A stretch of DNA of 64,000 nt from Heloderma charlesbogerti. Lineage: Eukaryota > Chordata > Lepidosauria > Squamata > Helodermatidae. Of this stretch, positions 11,388 through 23,262 are shown in pieces (the stretch's first letter is position 1; each line of letters begins with the position of its first letter). Location: the NCBI GenBank assembly GCA_026122225.1, contig JANEZZ010002667.1, forward strand, positions 434,001 through 498,000, written 5' to 3'. The notes under the pieces are model-generated. The model did no database searches, had not been told where the DNA came from, and saw only the letters and a program-made list of their open reading frames with translations. The position numbers were made by a program, and so were the translations under genes.

Positions 11388-11700
11388 CGCACTGATTATG
11401 CACTTGCACCACCTCCCCTGGATCTGATGAAAAAGAGAGACAGAGGAGCATGTCATCAGCATCCTGAAGGCACTGCACTCTAAATCTTCAGGTGACTCTA
11501 CTCAGCGGTTTGATGTAGATGTCGAACAGCACAGAGGACAAGATGGAAGTCTGGGAGACCTCAAAGCACAAATGCCAAGGGTCTGAGCAACAGTTGCTCA
11601 GATATGTACAGAACCACGGTAATGCCCCCTGGCCCACTCCCAACTCAGACCACCTTCCCAGAAGGGCACCCCCATGATCTTGTGGGGAGGTGGGTCCAAT
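11388..11700 (-). mobile_element. L2-like LINE, reverse transcriptase core (minus strand)
   Basis: On the minus strand this reads SQTSILSSVLFDIYIKPL, corresponding to the PQGSVLSP-LFNIYIKPL motif of L2-clade reverse transcriptases. A frame change follows, then DADDMLLCLSF, the catalytic A-D-D motif (11452-11460). It runs straight into the other half at 7690-8818 once the hAT-like insertion is removed. A stop and a frameshift between the motifs show it is dead. The 5' boundary near 11700 is uncertain. Confidence 0.8.
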
Positions 11701-11989
11701 TCTCTCACCTCTGTGGGAGGTGGGGACGACTAGCGCATCTAGGTAATTTTAGACCTTGGCCTTACTCGTCTTGTGGGGGAAGGGGGCGGCTTTGCCGGGT
11801 CCTACGTATTACTTCAGCTGTGAACACACAGCTAACGTTTCCCTTCATCCCCGCAACCACCATCCCATGCTGACAGCTGCTTCTACATTCTTGTAGAACA
11901 GTAACAAAACTGTTTCGCCAGCCCTGATACTTAGGAAAAGGAAAGAGGCTGAGCATGTGCAGTTTTGCATTTTAAACTCGATTACATAA

Positions 11990-13790
11990 CAGACTGCAGG
12001 AATGAAGCGGAGTTTGCTTTCGCTGCCCTCATCGCCTGCCACTGGGGGTGGGTGTCGCTGGGTCTCCCTCGGGCTCTGCGGCCCTGGGTCTCGGCCCTAG
12101 AGGCACCATCGCCCGCGCGTCGGAGCTCCGCCCCCCACTTCCCCGCATAAGAAAAGTTTGCCGCGGAACAACGCCTCGCCCTCCCTTCGCCCTCCCCTCG
12201 GGGCTTGTTGTTTCTGTTCTCCCAGTTTATCCCCGGCAGGCTAGGCCGCGTCCCCGCGGTGCCTCTGAGAGGCCTGGCGCGGCAAGGAAGCGAGCCCAGC
12301 CAAACAGCCCGCCCTTCAGCGCGGGGCTGGCTTTGCGCGGGAGCCGAGCGCGCAGGCACGAGGCGGAGGCGCAGGCGGCGCCCGGCAGCGGTTCTCCACC
12401 CACTCGCTCGCTCGCACATGCTGCCGAGCCGCTGTCGCAGCCGCCGCCGCCAGCTGGAGCCGCGCTCCCTCAGCCGCTGACCTCCCTCCTCGGCTGCAGT
12501 CCCCGGCCCGTCGCCTTCGCTCGCGGGTGGGCAGGGAATGCCCGAGCCCCTCTCGGCGGCCGCTTCCGCCGGGACGCTTCGCGGGGAGCTCGACCATGAA
12601 CCCTCAGTGCGCCCGCTGTGGCAAAGTCGTCTATCCGACCGAGAAAGTCAACTGCCTGGATAAGGTGCGCGCGGGAGGGGGCAGCGCTTGGCGGAGCGGC
12701 TGGCAGGACGTGGGGGATCGGAAGGGGACCGGAGGGTATGCGCGGGGGTGGGCGAGGGGAGGAGGACGAGGAGTGGAGGAGCCGGCCCGGGGCTGCCTCG
12801 GGGACGCGTGCCCCGCGCCCCTGCGCGTCAAGCATCCTGTTGTTGCACCTGCTTGAAGAAGAGCGCAGGGTGTCAGCCCTGGGAGATGCGCCGCTGTGCG
12901 GGGAGCGCGCTGCGGGATTCTTCTAGCGGGCTCCCTTCGCCCGGTGCCTTGAACTTAGACGAGCGAGCAAGCAAGCGAACAGCCCCCGAAGTGGATGCCC
13001 CTTTCAGCGGTGTCCTGAGGGGCAAAATGGGGGGCGGAGGCGGACTTAGAGGCTGCGGCGGGCCATTCCGCCGCTCCCCTCCCCCCACCCGCTTTCCGAC
13101 AGGCCTTCGAGGGCTCCTCTGCCGCCTAAGCCCGTGCTCGCCGCCGCCTTCTCTCGCGGCCCCCAGAGAGGCCCGGGGAGGGAGCGAGCGAGCGAGCGAG
13201 GCTGTGCGCGAGGAAAGGTGTGCGCAGCAGCAGCGGCAGAGTTCGGAGGGGCGTTGTGGCGAGGCAGCTCCAGAAAGGGTTAATGGCGAGTCATGGAAAG
13301 CGGGGTGGGTGGGTGGAAGCGCAGCTCGGGCGCCTTCGCGGGAGCCGCGCTGCGGAACGGCCTGGTGTCCGCCTCGGCGTCGCTGCCTGCCGGGGAGCTA
13401 GCTGGGTTGCGGCTGCAGGGGGATGAGCGGGAGCCTTGCAGGTGGCGGAACGAGCGAGGACCCGCGCCGCCCCCCCTCGAATCAGCGCGACACTGGCGGG
13501 TGGGCAGACAGTAATTAACGTGTCACCCGGCCACTGACGCATTGCTAACCGTACCCCCCCGGGCGGGGGCGGGGCAAGCTTGAGCTCCCCCCCCTTTTAG
13601 AAGGGCTTCCTTAAGCCCCCTTCGGTCCGACAAGCCCGCTCTTTTCGCTATGTTCAGCGGCTCCGAAGTGTGTGGGTGGGCAGGGAGGGGGAAAGGCCGC
13701 CCTTTCCCCCCTCGAAAGGAATGCTCAGGAGCGGCCTCCGCCCCCCCGCCCCGCCTTCCTTATAGCCCTAAAGGTGAGTCCCCGTTTGGG
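11990..13790 (+). promoter_or_regulatory. NEBL: CpG-rich promoter region of the LIM-nebulette start
   Basis: Base composition changes sharply from AT-rich flank to a GC-rich, CpG-dense block that surrounds coding exon 1 and continues about 1.1 kb into intron 1. CpG is strongly depleted in most of the rest of the window, so this is very likely an unmethylated CpG-island promoter. It contains a GC-box-like run (gggcgggggcggggc at about 13561-13575) and many GGGCGG or CCGCCC-type motifs. I see no convincing TATA box just upstream of the ATG. The transcription start should lie within a few hundred bases 5' of 12596, but the sequence alone does not fix it. Several long open frames here on both strands are by-products of the GC-rich composition. 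Confidence 0.8.
12596..12664 (+). CDS. NEBL: NEBL (LIM-nebulette/LASP2) coding exon 1
   Basis: This is the first coding exon of the LIM-nebulette isoform of nebulette, an actin-binding LIM and SH3 adaptor of focal adhesions and Z-discs (family knowledge). It encodes 23 residues beginning [18 protein letters not shown]. Cys5 and Cys8 are the first two zinc ligands of the LIM domain. The ATG lies in cgaccATGa, has A at -3, and matches the conserved start of the LASP family. The exon ends in phase 0 after AAG with donor GTGCGC, a GT donor of weaker consensus. The paralogue LASP1 has Asn4 and Ile11 in my recall, where this gene has Gln4 and Val11, which favours NEBL. The exon lies in a CpG-rich block, as expected of an alternative first exon. 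Full-length muscle nebulette is known to start from a different promoter, which I do not see here. Confidence 0.95.
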
Positions 13791-15150
13791 ACTCCTGGCG
13801 CCCCCAGGCCTGCATTGCAGGGAGGAGATGCTTCTCGACAGGCCCTTACGCAACGGCAGCCAGCTCCTGTGGTTGACGGGCAACTCACCCAGGAGTGGGT
13901 GAGGCGTACCATCAGCACCCCTTGCATGCCATGCCCTTCGAAATTACGTCTTGTTCGCCCCATTGCTGGTGATCACAAAAGCACGATTGTTTGAGGGAAA
14001 CCGCAAAAGCTGAGGCTTTGACAGATGCTTCCAGTTTGATGCATCCGCGCCCTGAAAAGGGGATTAAGAGATCCTGAGTAGACTTGAGGGTGTAGGTCGT
14101 GTATGTCAACACATAAGTAGGTTTAATGGGCAGTGTTCATGTTTAGAGTTTTTGGGATGGGTGATGTAGATAGATAAATGACTTCCTACTACTGCTCAAA
14201 ATAATGAGAAGCATGTTTTTTGGGGTGAGTGTAAAAACATGAAGTCAGCCTGTGTTCATCTAGGGTATGTGACAGGCTAAGGAGAGGATGTGGCTTTTCA
14301 CTTAAACCTTCCTCCTACCCAGCTAGTTCAGTACTAATGTGATGGTTTCCTAAATTTTCAGCAAAGCACCAATCACATTGGGCATTTTTGCCATTACATA
14401 GGTCAAACCCAGTCTGTATTTAATGCTTAAAAAGGCAGACTGAGGGCATGCCTGACAAATGCTTCATAGGGTGGGCATGTCTGCTTGCTGGAAGGTTTCA
14501 AGAATATTCAAGTGAGACCATGTAAAGACTTTTGTAAGCAAAAGGGAACACTAGAGTCTGGGCAAATTCCACCCCTGGTACTGCAAGGCATATCCCCTCC
14601 TTTGTGTGTGTGTGTGTTGTGGGGAGGGACCCAGAAGGAGAGGTTAGAAGAGCAGCAAGAACTGTGCAAGGAGCAGAAGAGATCTTATTTCACTCGTAGT
14701 GACATCTACCCACCATTTCAAATTTTGATGTTGGCTTATAGGTTCATAAAAACAACAGATCGTGCCAGTTGTGGTAAAGAAGGGCATCCATGCCACATTA
14801 TGGAAAATATTTCCAGTAGAACTTGTGTCATGTCTAAGTTGATTTTTTTTTTTACTTGCATAATGAAATAAAATTCTCTATGAAGTTAGTTGTTGTGCCA
14901 TCAGGGAAGGACTCTGGGGCAGAAGTCCTTGGCTCCACTCAGCAGAATGAGCTAGAGGGCTGGCTTACCACATGATAATATGTTTTCCTTCAACATCTAA
15001 AGAGCACCCCCCGCAGTAAGACCATAAAGTCCAGAGTCAAAAATGCACCAATGAAAGTGAGTAAATCCTAAAATGGGGCATCCACTGTCAGTGTATAAAT
15101 GGTGCATGCTGGCAGTGATACCGTGTGTAACAATATGAATTCTCTTTCAG
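13791..15150. other. NEBL: Remainder of NEBL intron 1
   Basis: Non-coding sequence between the CpG-rich block and exon 2. It holds a short GT run (about 14604-14617) and no recognisable repeat or further exon. Confidence 0.5.
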
Positions 15151-15245
15151 TATTGGCACAAAGGATGTTTCCATTGCGAGGTCTGCAAAATGGCTCTAAA
15201 CATGAACAACTACAAAGGATATGAGAAGAAACCGTATTGCAATGC
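15151..15245 (+). CDS. NEBL: NEBL (LIM-nebulette/LASP2) coding exon 2
   Basis: This 95-base exon continues the LIM domain in frame from exon 1. It encodes residues 24-54 ([18 protein letters not shown], then [13 protein letters not shown]) and two bases of the Ala55 codon, so it ends in phase 2. A pyrimidine-rich acceptor (tctctttcag) precedes it and the donor is a strong GTAAGT. Visible zinc ligands are His26, Cys29, Cys32, Cys35 and Cys53. The eighth ligand should come from exon 3, which I could not find in the following 48.7 kb. Gly28, Val34, Ala38 and Asn42 fit NEBL rather than LASP1 as I recall them (Ala, Thr, Thr, Lys). The reading frame is intact. The nebulin repeats, linker and SH3 domain lie beyond the window. 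Confidence 0.95.
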
Positions 15246-15324
15246 GTAAGTCAAGTTTGCAGAAATGTACTGGATGTTGATGGTAGCTGTCCAGGTAGTC
15301 TTTTTTTTGTGGACATGTTCAGGG

Positions 15325-15525
15325 GGTAAGGGGCATAGCTCAGTGGTAAAGCTCATAGTTTGCAAGCAGAAGGTCCCAGTTTCAATCCTTGGCATCTCCA
15401 GGTAGAGGATATATGCTTTTGAGTATATATTATGGGAAGCCTCCGCTGGCCTGGCTCCCCTATGGGATGTATAGATAGTATGTGGTCAGTACTGAGTCAC
15501 ATTTTCTATCTCATGTTATTGCATA
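15325..15525 (+). mobile_element. tRNA-derived SINE, MIR-like
   Basis: Head gggcatagctcagtggtaa (box A) and ggtcccagtttcaatcc (box B, one change) is followed by ttggcatctccaggtagag, the same junction as at 49742-49945. The 3' part is diverged. It lies 80 bases inside intron 2. Confidence 0.7.
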
Positions 15526-16059
15526 TGGTATTGGTACATGTGGGGTACCTCATACGGTATGAATACGCCCTAAGCCTGGCTCGCAATCCAGATGTATAGT
15601 GCACCTTGTTTTCTATCGATTTCATGGCTGTACTGGGCTAAAGCAAAGGCTTGTCTCCCTTGTCGCTGACTTCCGTAGTAATGCAGAAGCAATGGAAAGT
15701 GGTGCTGGTCTGTCAGTAAGTGATGACTATTCTTTTGAAATCAAAATGATGGCCAGATTTCTTTGTGGAATTTTTTGATTTGTGAAGAAATGAAAAAAGC
15801 AATACCTGGCATGTTGTGGTCATTTTCCAAGAGTCTATGGGTCTATTAGGAACTTGTCATCAGTTTCAATTTTTTTTTGGTTGTTGCTTTATTGCATTGC
15901 TTTCCTTGGTATCAGAAGCTTGAGCATGTTGTTCTTGCTTGCTGCTAGCAATATTTGGATTACTCTTCCATAGTAAACTCTTCTTTGCAGTGGCTAATGT
16001 GTGTTTGCGTTAATAATGTATTAAAATGCATTACTGGATATTTTAAATCCTATTTTTAA

Positions 16060-16910
16060 AAGTTTTTATGGACTGCATGTGGGTCAGTAAGCTGAAGCTC
16101 AGTCCTGGCAATACAGATGTACAGTGGGTGGATGATTTATCTGACCAAGGAGGTGGTGGTCAGCCTATTCTGGCTGAGATTGCACTTCCCTTGAAGGATC
16201 AGGTTTGTAGCTTGGGGAAGCTGATAGATTCAGACTTATTACCTGAGGCCCAAGTAACATTTGTGTTAAGTCTTTCCATTAGCTAAGTCTGGTATGCCAG
16301 CTGTCGCTATTCTCAGGCAGAGAGAAGCTGGTCACAGTTACCTGTGCTGTGGTTACTCCAGATTAGATTGCAGGAATGCATTGTATGTGATGCTGCCTTT
16401 GAAAACTTCTTAGAAGTATCTGCTAAACCACTAATTGGACCAACTACAGGGAACATATTTCACCAGTTCTTAAGCTACATTGGCTACTGGTGCATTTATG
16501 GGCACAATTTAAAATGCTGGCACTTAGCTTTTTAAAGCCATAAATAGGTATCTAAAGGACTACATTGTCCTACCTGAGCCTGCCCAAATTTTGCGATGAC
16601 TTTTAGTGGTCTCCTTCTGAAGTTTGGTGGGTGGTGACCAGAATGAAGGCCTTCTTGGTGGTGTCACCCTATATATTGAACGCCTGCCATGAAATTTGGT
16701 GGTGATCTGCCACCAGGTGTCAGCCTTTTTTTATTTGTCCAGGCCTTTGAGCATGTCTCCTAGCAAGTTTTATCTGAGTATAGGCACTGGTTTTACCGTT
16801 TCTCCTACATCGTTGCATATATTGCATACTGATATTGTTTTACTGTGTTGTGAGCTGTCCTGGAAGTTTTGATAAATTGAAGGGTGGCATAAATGTTTTA
16901 AACCTCAAGA
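16060..16910 (+). mobile_element. L2-like LINE 3' fragment (plus strand)
   Basis: The open stretch at 16068-16286 reads KLKLSPGNTDVQWVDDL, then PLKDQVCSLGKLIDSD and LLPEAQVT. This matches the segment after the reverse transcriptase core of L2-clade ORF2, where a KLKLNPDKTEVLWV-like string is followed by a PLKEQVRSLGVLLD-like string. The C-terminal region follows in other frames to about 16910 (gtgttgtgagctgtcctgg and gggtggcataaatg). Frameshifts show it is inactive. Confidence 0.7.
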
Positions 16911-19818
16911 TTTAGTTTGATTAGCTGGAATAAATAAGCAATTATACTATTAACAGCCCAACCCTATGAGGAATTAGGTGCGCCTCAGCCCAATGGCCTT
17001 ATGTGTGACTAACTCGGCATAACATGAGCTCTAAATCATATTTCTTTAGAGACTCTATGATGACTAAGTAAAAGAATGTTACAAGTGTCCTATCACTGAC
17101 ATACTATAAGTACTTTAAACAGTTCTTAAAATGTATTATATGTAAATCCTGGATATATGAATATTCTTCTGTTGGTTGTTAAAGAAATGTGTGTAGCATT
17201 CTTCCATTGATCAATCTGCAGTGTTTTTCTACTTTATTTCTAAAAGAAATGATAGTTTAATAACAAAAACGAATAGGTTAAAAAAATAAACAGTTGAAGT
17301 ATTCAAAATTAAACAGAAACAGGTTTAATGTCATGCCAGCACAGTATATCTATGCAATCAATTTATAGTTGGCACTGATATAAGTGCCAAGTGTGGATTA
17401 AAAAAGAGGGCTCTTCAGTAAATAGACAGCTAAAATTTTGGAGTTTTCTAGTAAGTATTGTATTTGCTTCCATGTAAGCTAAAACAGCTTCCACGACAGT
17501 AGGAAACCTTCAGGACAAGCATGGCTCATTGTTAATTGATGGGAAAGCTTCTCTGTGACTAGAAACTCCCACACTTTATGCAACTGTGATTTCCCTGATA
17601 AAATTCCTTCAACTACCTTTTTTAAAAAAAGTTCCATTTCTGCTGCTTTGAAAAGAAATCATAATTGATCCCCAAATTTTGCAATCGTATTTTGGCCATG
17701 TACTAAATTGGGTATTATACATTTTTGGACTACTTGGAATCTGATGTCTGATTTTTTTTTCTTTAAACCCTCTCCCCAATACTTTGAATACTTGGGCAGT
17801 TCCACCAGACATTTAAAATAAAAAAAACCTTGTTACCATGTTTGCTCAAGAACATGTATCTGATACATGTCTGAACCTGATTCTGTGACCTGAGAGTTTC
17901 TCCTTTTGCAACAGTGGATGATTGGGGAGTTAGTCTCATACTGGGAAGCTACTGCCCTCTTCAGTCCCTAGTTCTATTCCGGCTGGAGGACAGACTGCTA
18001 TCTTTTCAGTAGAGCTGGCTCAGAAATTTGTGTATTAGCCAAATTAATAGGAACTAGGATGCATAACTTGGGACCCCTGGTCTAGATAATGGAATGTCAT
18101 CATAAAGTTTCCTTAGAACCTAAACTCCTTCTTTCAGGTTATCAAGAAAGGCGAAAGAAGCATCAACTTATGCATACTTGATTAGAAGACAGGAGTTTGA
18201 AAGCTATTCCAGAAGGAGGGTGGGATGAAAATGAGGGAGGGAGAAAGACAATGAACTGAAGGACAAGAATGGAGGAAGGAGGGGAAGAGAGAGAAAGGGT
18301 ACTTGTTACCTATCCTTAATCTGCTCAGACACACAGAAGAAGGGGAGAGCCCTTGGTGATGGATTGAAATCAAAAGTGGTGGAAAATCAAGTGTCCCCTG
18401 GCATTTACCTGGAAGAGTCCAAGGACTCAGGAAGATGAAATGTTCCATTTCTGCTTGGTCTTCCACTGGGCAGGGTGATGGGGCATGAAGATGGGTGCTA
18501 AGCTGGGACTTCCAAGTGAGACTTAGGGAACAAGGCTACTTTCGAAAGCACATTAAACTTGGGAAACTGAGGACAATTATACTGTTAAGAGAAAAAAAAG
18601 ACTAGGATTTCTACTACAAAAGAAATTCTATGGGAAACAAAAAGTGTTGAAGGTGCCAGGAATGGTTTCAGAAAAGGGGTTGCAGACACTTCAGCGGGTG
18701 AGGTACTAAATTGGATGGTCACAAACATACACTGGGTTCTTGGTATTGTCAGTTAATGAGTAGGAGGATGTTGCTTTGATTGTATTTTGATGTGGGGGAG
18801 ACTGGCTCCATTGCTATAAGGCATTCAGGGGTAGGATATTGGGCCTCCACTGAAATTGAGTGATGTCCTGGTAATCAAGCATCATTATCCTTGGCTGCTG
18901 GCCCTTGCCTGCTTGACAGTTATGGACAGATAAAATGGAGGCATAGGGACAAAATGGAAGCACTTTGGCAACACTTTTTTTGACCACAGCCCTTTCAGTG
19001 TAGGCCATCTGCTGATTTACAAAAGTTTTTTTCCCCCCTTTTGTGTGTTAAGTGCCATCAGTTGGAAATCTGTCTCCATAACATTAACCTGTCTGGAAAG
19101 TGAAAAGCCACTTGTTTCTAGACTGGATATGGAATGATTTCATTCAGATTGATTCAGGCTGCCTGAAGACTATTCTTAAATGAATTTCAAAGAGTAATGG
19201 ACACAAATCCAGTCAAAGTTGTGCACTTCTATTCCACTTCCTTCTGTTGGAACAAATGTGATTTAAAAGTGTTTAACTTGGGTTGGATTGTGCCTAGTTT
19301 TTCTAGTTCGTATTCATGGTGAATGCTTGCCTGAGAGAAAATAGACCTTCCTTTTAATTCTTGGAGAGGACAAACAACCTGCCTTTCTAGCTCTTGATTC
19401 AGTTACATGTTTTTGTTTTTCATCTAGTTGGCCAAACAAAATCAAGTTGCTTTTAACAGTAATTATTTATTTTAAAATAGCCTGATTATTTTAATGCTAG
19501 TAGGAAGCTAGCGCTCCTGTTGAGTTACCGTGCAGTCAGGCTGCTAGGGGTGAAGACTGAATGCATTTGGCAACTGAGCTCCTCTTCAGTTAAAAAAAAA
19601 GAAAAGACAAAGATGTGTCTCTTGGTGTGAAAAGATGATCTACACTCTAGAAGTGTTTTCCTGAGTTGACTGAGCTGAAGACCAAATGGTTATTTTCTAC
19701 TTATGCAATTCAGAGTACATGTCATTTCAATCATTCCAATATAACTATTAGTGTTGGGAATCAGTTTATTTTGTATTGTGTATTTTAATCTGGTTTTAAT
19801 ATTTCTTATACTCTTTTT
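16911..19818. other. Intronic sequence, nothing assigned
   Basis: AT-rich, non-coding and without recognisable repeats apart from a short segment near 16960-17010 that resembles MITE ends (agcccaaccctatgagg). No exon-like open frame with splice sites is seen. Confidence 0.4.
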
Positions 19819-19942
19819 AAGGTGCAATCCTATGCATATTTAGACAGAAAAAAGTCCTATAACTCCCAGCATTCCCTAGCCAGCATTCTAGGAGTTGTAG
19901 GACTTTTTTCTGTCTAAACATGCATCCATAGGATTGTGCCTT
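19819..19942. mobile_element. Palindromic MITE (GGTGCAATCC family), copy 1
   Basis: The arms run AAGGTGCAATCCTATGCAT, then TTTAGACAGAAAAAAGTCC and actcccagcattc, and the same text returns in reverse complement to ...ggattgtgcctt. The whole 124 bases form one hairpin. A second, more decayed copy lies at 32137-32252. No protein is encoded. Confidence 0.75.
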
Positions 19943-20404
19943 TACTGCCTTTAATTAGAAATAGAACTCATTCTCATTACTACAGATAGTCAAAGATCTT
20001 TTTGGTCTAAGTCTGCTTTTGCAATAGACATGAAGTTCATTTCTTTGTTTTTAATGTTGGTTTTTTGGCACTTGTGTATATGGCTGATAAGTGTACCTTA
20101 GAGAATTGCCATTTCAAATGTTTTTAGAAATGTGGCTATAAAATGTGAATTACCCAAGGGATGTGCATATTCCTATTCCTGTGAGCAGATAAGATTGTAA
20201 GACGTGCATTATTGCTCACCAGTGGCTATATTAACTGTAGTACTCAAGTTCTTCTCCTGGGGTGCTGATCTCAACTGCACTAGGAAAAGATGAGTGTGGT
20301 ATTCAGAGTGCTCAAATATCAACATCTTTAATGATGAGATATCTTGTTGCAGAAGCAGGAAACTTACAAACTGAGTCAAGTGTTGATATGACTATCATTA
20401 GGTT

Positions 20405-20615
20405 TTAGTCCTGATGGCTACAGCCTACCTTTAGCATCAGAGGCAGTATGCCTACATACACCAATTGGTGGGGAATGTGAGTGGGAGGGTGCCATTGCAC
20501 TCATGTCCTACTTGTGGATTTCCCACAGGCAGCTGGTTGGCCACTGTGTGAACAGAATCCTGGAGTAGATGGACCTTCGGCCTGATCTAGCATGGCTCTT
20601 CTTATGTTCTTATGT
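20405..20615 (+). mobile_element. CR1-clade LINE 3' UTR (TTCTTATG-tail family)
   Basis: Matches the 3' UTR at 3850-4257: agaggcagtatgcctacata, cactcatgtcctacttgtgg, gagtagatggaccttcggc and the terminal ttcttatgttcttatg. It is 5'-truncated and non-coding. Confidence 0.75.
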
Positions 20616-22488
20616 GTCTTAGTTTGTGAACATGGTTGTGGAAATGAGAGTGTTCAAAATCGATCCTTAGGCTGGATTCAGGCAGGTGTTGCAGAAAAAG
20701 GAACAGACGAAGGAAGTAGGGAAAGGTTTCCTCACACTGATGTCTCATCATATGCTGGCAGCTGTGGGAAGAAGCAAACCTATGTGAACTTCCAGCTGCT
20801 TCAACTTGTGCTAAGCGTGTCATGGGCACATATGTGCCTCCATAGGCTCAATTCAGCTTTTGGCATGATTGCACTCAAAAAGTTGGTTACTAAGTGATGT
20901 GTTAAAAGCTGAAGTTCGGCACAGACACAACCAGTTCTGTAAAAATCATTGTAGAAAGAGGTCTGAGGTCTCAAAACATAAAGGGGTAGCTATGTAGTAT
21001 GCACGATGTCATCTGTAAGGAGGCAGGATCATTCTAATGGCAAATAGGAGGTGGCTGCAATTGTATATTATTCTTGGCATGAGGGCAAGTACTTTTTCAT
21101 GGATGTAACCCCTCTGCTGGTGAAAACCAAAATGGTACAACCCATAAAACCATAAGGGTGGATCTAGACTTTGTCATATTTAGGGTAGACCCATTGAAAA
21201 CAATGATGACTAACAAGTTTCATTGATTTCATTGGGTTTACTCTATGACTAAGTCTGGATCCAGCCCATATTCTAGAAGTTCAATGTGTAAGTTATGTTT
21301 GACTATTATTAAACTAATCAGTCGATCAAAGCGGACCAGACAACATGACCTGAAGTTGAGTTAATTTGGTGGCTGTGTTGGATAAATGAAATGAGCCATG
21401 AACATGATATAGATTTGCATAGTATTCTCACCTTCTCTGACAAAGCTACTACAGGTGTGATTTATTATTCAGACAGATATTTGCTAAACTGTGTCCCACA
21501 AGCCTTTCCACTTTTTCTCTCTAGCATTCTTTTTCTTCTTTGTTTCCACATTTTCTTTTCTATATTCTTACCTCCTTTTTTCCAATTCTCATGTCTGCTT
21601 CATATTTTTCCCATTCCTCCTTAGATCTTTATTTCTCTTTAGTCTTCCACATAAGAGGTTTAAGAAGATGAATGCTACGAAGTGAGTGTGTTGGGGTGGG
21701 GGAGGAAAACGACATCTCTGGATTTCTGGTTAAGTGGACCTTAAAGACAAAAGTAGATGGGGCTATAAACTCAAAAGGTGGATTTATTTTGTGGAGGTCT
21801 ACAAAGCAGCAGGAGGAGGAACAGTCTGTTTACTGAAACATAATAAGAAGGTCCTTTTCCAGCCCACCTCAGGTAGGAAGAATACAGAAGAAAGTTGGTC
21901 ACTGTGAATGCTGGCATACAGAAATCCTAGTTTGAGTAGGGAGAGAATTATTTTGTATCTGCCCTGTAGCAATATAATCTGCTGAGAACCTTTCCTCTCA
22001 TCCCCCAGAGTTCCACAAATATACTGCCCATAGCCAGAACTATATGGTTCTTATTCTTACACGAGCTCTGAGAGATCGTAATTCCATTAAATAGTATCAG
22101 AAGGTTTTTTGTTTTTTGTTTTTACTTACTTTATTTGGTGCTGTTAAAATTGTAGGAGGTCCTGGCCCGCTTACTGAAGATGCTAGCCGTTGCATGTTGG
22201 GTGCTTGTTCAGACCTAGAGGCCTGCAGGCAAAGATTTGGATGGTTATTTCAAATCATCTCTGCAACTCTTGCTCAAGTAGTGCAGATCTTGCCTTTGTT
22301 CTCTGTACCAAATTTCCTTCTCCCAGATTTCTCCCACTGGCTTTTCTCCCCTCTACCTTCATCCTTCTGGAGCCTTCCCTGTCTCACTTCCTTTGGGCTT
22401 CTGCTTTTTTTGGCAGTGGCTCCTGTTCTCTAGACTCATACTGCTTCTATTGTCCTTCTCTAGCACCTTCTGTCTACCCTGTGTCTCT
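20616..22488. other. Intronic sequence with one palindrome
   Basis: No gene is recognised. A 110-base palindrome lies at 21157-21266 and is listed separately. Bases 22700-22750 contain a short CCA run. The rest is unassigned. Confidence 0.4.
21157..21266. repeat. Imperfect 110-bp palindrome
   Basis: The left arm gggtggatctagactttgtc pairs with the right end read backwards (gggctggatccagacttagt), and gtagacccattgaaaacaat pairs with aatgaaatcaatgaaact-type text. This is probably a MITE of a family different from those at 19819 and 22497. No clear target duplication. Confidence 0.6.
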
Positions 22489-22496
22489 CTCTAGGA

Positions 22497-22632
22497 CAGC
22501 CTCTCCCAGTGTGGTGACCTCCAGATATGTTGGACTACAACTCCCAGCATTCCTGGCTATTGGCCATGCTGACTGGGACTGATGGGAGTGGAAGTTCAAA
22601 ACATCTGGAGGACATCTCATTGTGGAAGGCTG
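22497..22632. mobile_element. Palindromic hAT MITE, full 136-bp form, perfect 8-bp TSD
   Basis: Begins CAGCCTCTCCCAGTGTGGTG and ends ctcattgtggaaggctg. The inner arms are tggactacaactcccagcat and its reverse-complement counterpart ctgatgggagtggaagttc. The flanks are ctctagga on both sides (22489-22496 and 22633-22640), an exact 8-bp duplication. Related copies are at 23127, 41373, 47560, 52755, 54640 and 63013. Confidence 0.9.
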
Positions 22633-23126
22633 CTCTAGGATCTGAGAAGCTCATAAATGGCAGCCAGAGACCATCTACTTGTCCCATTCCCTTGTAACAG
22701 TAGGGCAGCTCAGCCAACCTTATTTAGTCTTTACCACCACCACCACCAAATATCTCGGCACATTATATTATAAATTGTAAAACAGCACAGCAGTAGAGGA
22801 GAAAGAGAAATAGAAGCCATGAGATACTTGTGGGTAGTAGGTAGGGGCAGGGAAGTCTCTAATTATGTAATAGATGTTTGTCTCTGCCCCTACCTCCATA
22901 AGCAAGAAATTCCAGTATTTCCCAAAGAACACTTTTTAGATTATCTACGGATCCATTCCCAGCCATAACTTTAGTTTCCATCTCTTTTCACCATGCTTCC
23001 CCTTCCCCTTTTCTTATGGAGTCTCACTCAGGACAAATTTCTTGAAACTGAAACTGATAGTTAATAGGATACAACATAGACTTCTCCTGGAACTCCTCTA
23101 TCCTCCAAGACACTGCCTGCTAAGGA

Positions 23127-23262
23127 AGGGGTGGGAACCTGTGGGCATCTAGATGTTGTTGGATTACAACTCCCATCAGCCCTACCCAGCATGGCCAATA
23201 GTCAGGGATGTTGGGACTTACAGTCTAACAACATCTGGAAGGCTACAGGTTCACCAACCCTG
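23127..23262. mobile_element. Palindromic MITE, related 136-bp form
   Basis: Arms run aggggtgggaacctgtgggc, tagatgttgttggattacaa and ctcccatcagccct, with the reverse complement returning to acaggttcaccaaccctg. The flanks tgctaagg and tgctaaaa agree at six of eight positions, so an old 8-bp duplication is possible. The termini differ from the 22497 copy, which suggests a sister subfamily. Confidence 0.75.

Noticed and set aside
12048..13401. Long open frames of 145-237 codons on both strands around NEBL exon 1
   Set aside because: They lie in a GC- and CpG-rich block where stop codons are rare, overlap each other in several frames, and match no protein I recognise. Only the 69-base NEBL exon is supported.
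15325..15400. Free-standing tRNA gene
   Set aside because: The tRNA-like head is joined to a SINE body and does not fold into a complete cloverleaf. The same applies to the heads at 4728, 39565, 49945, 50659 and 55263.
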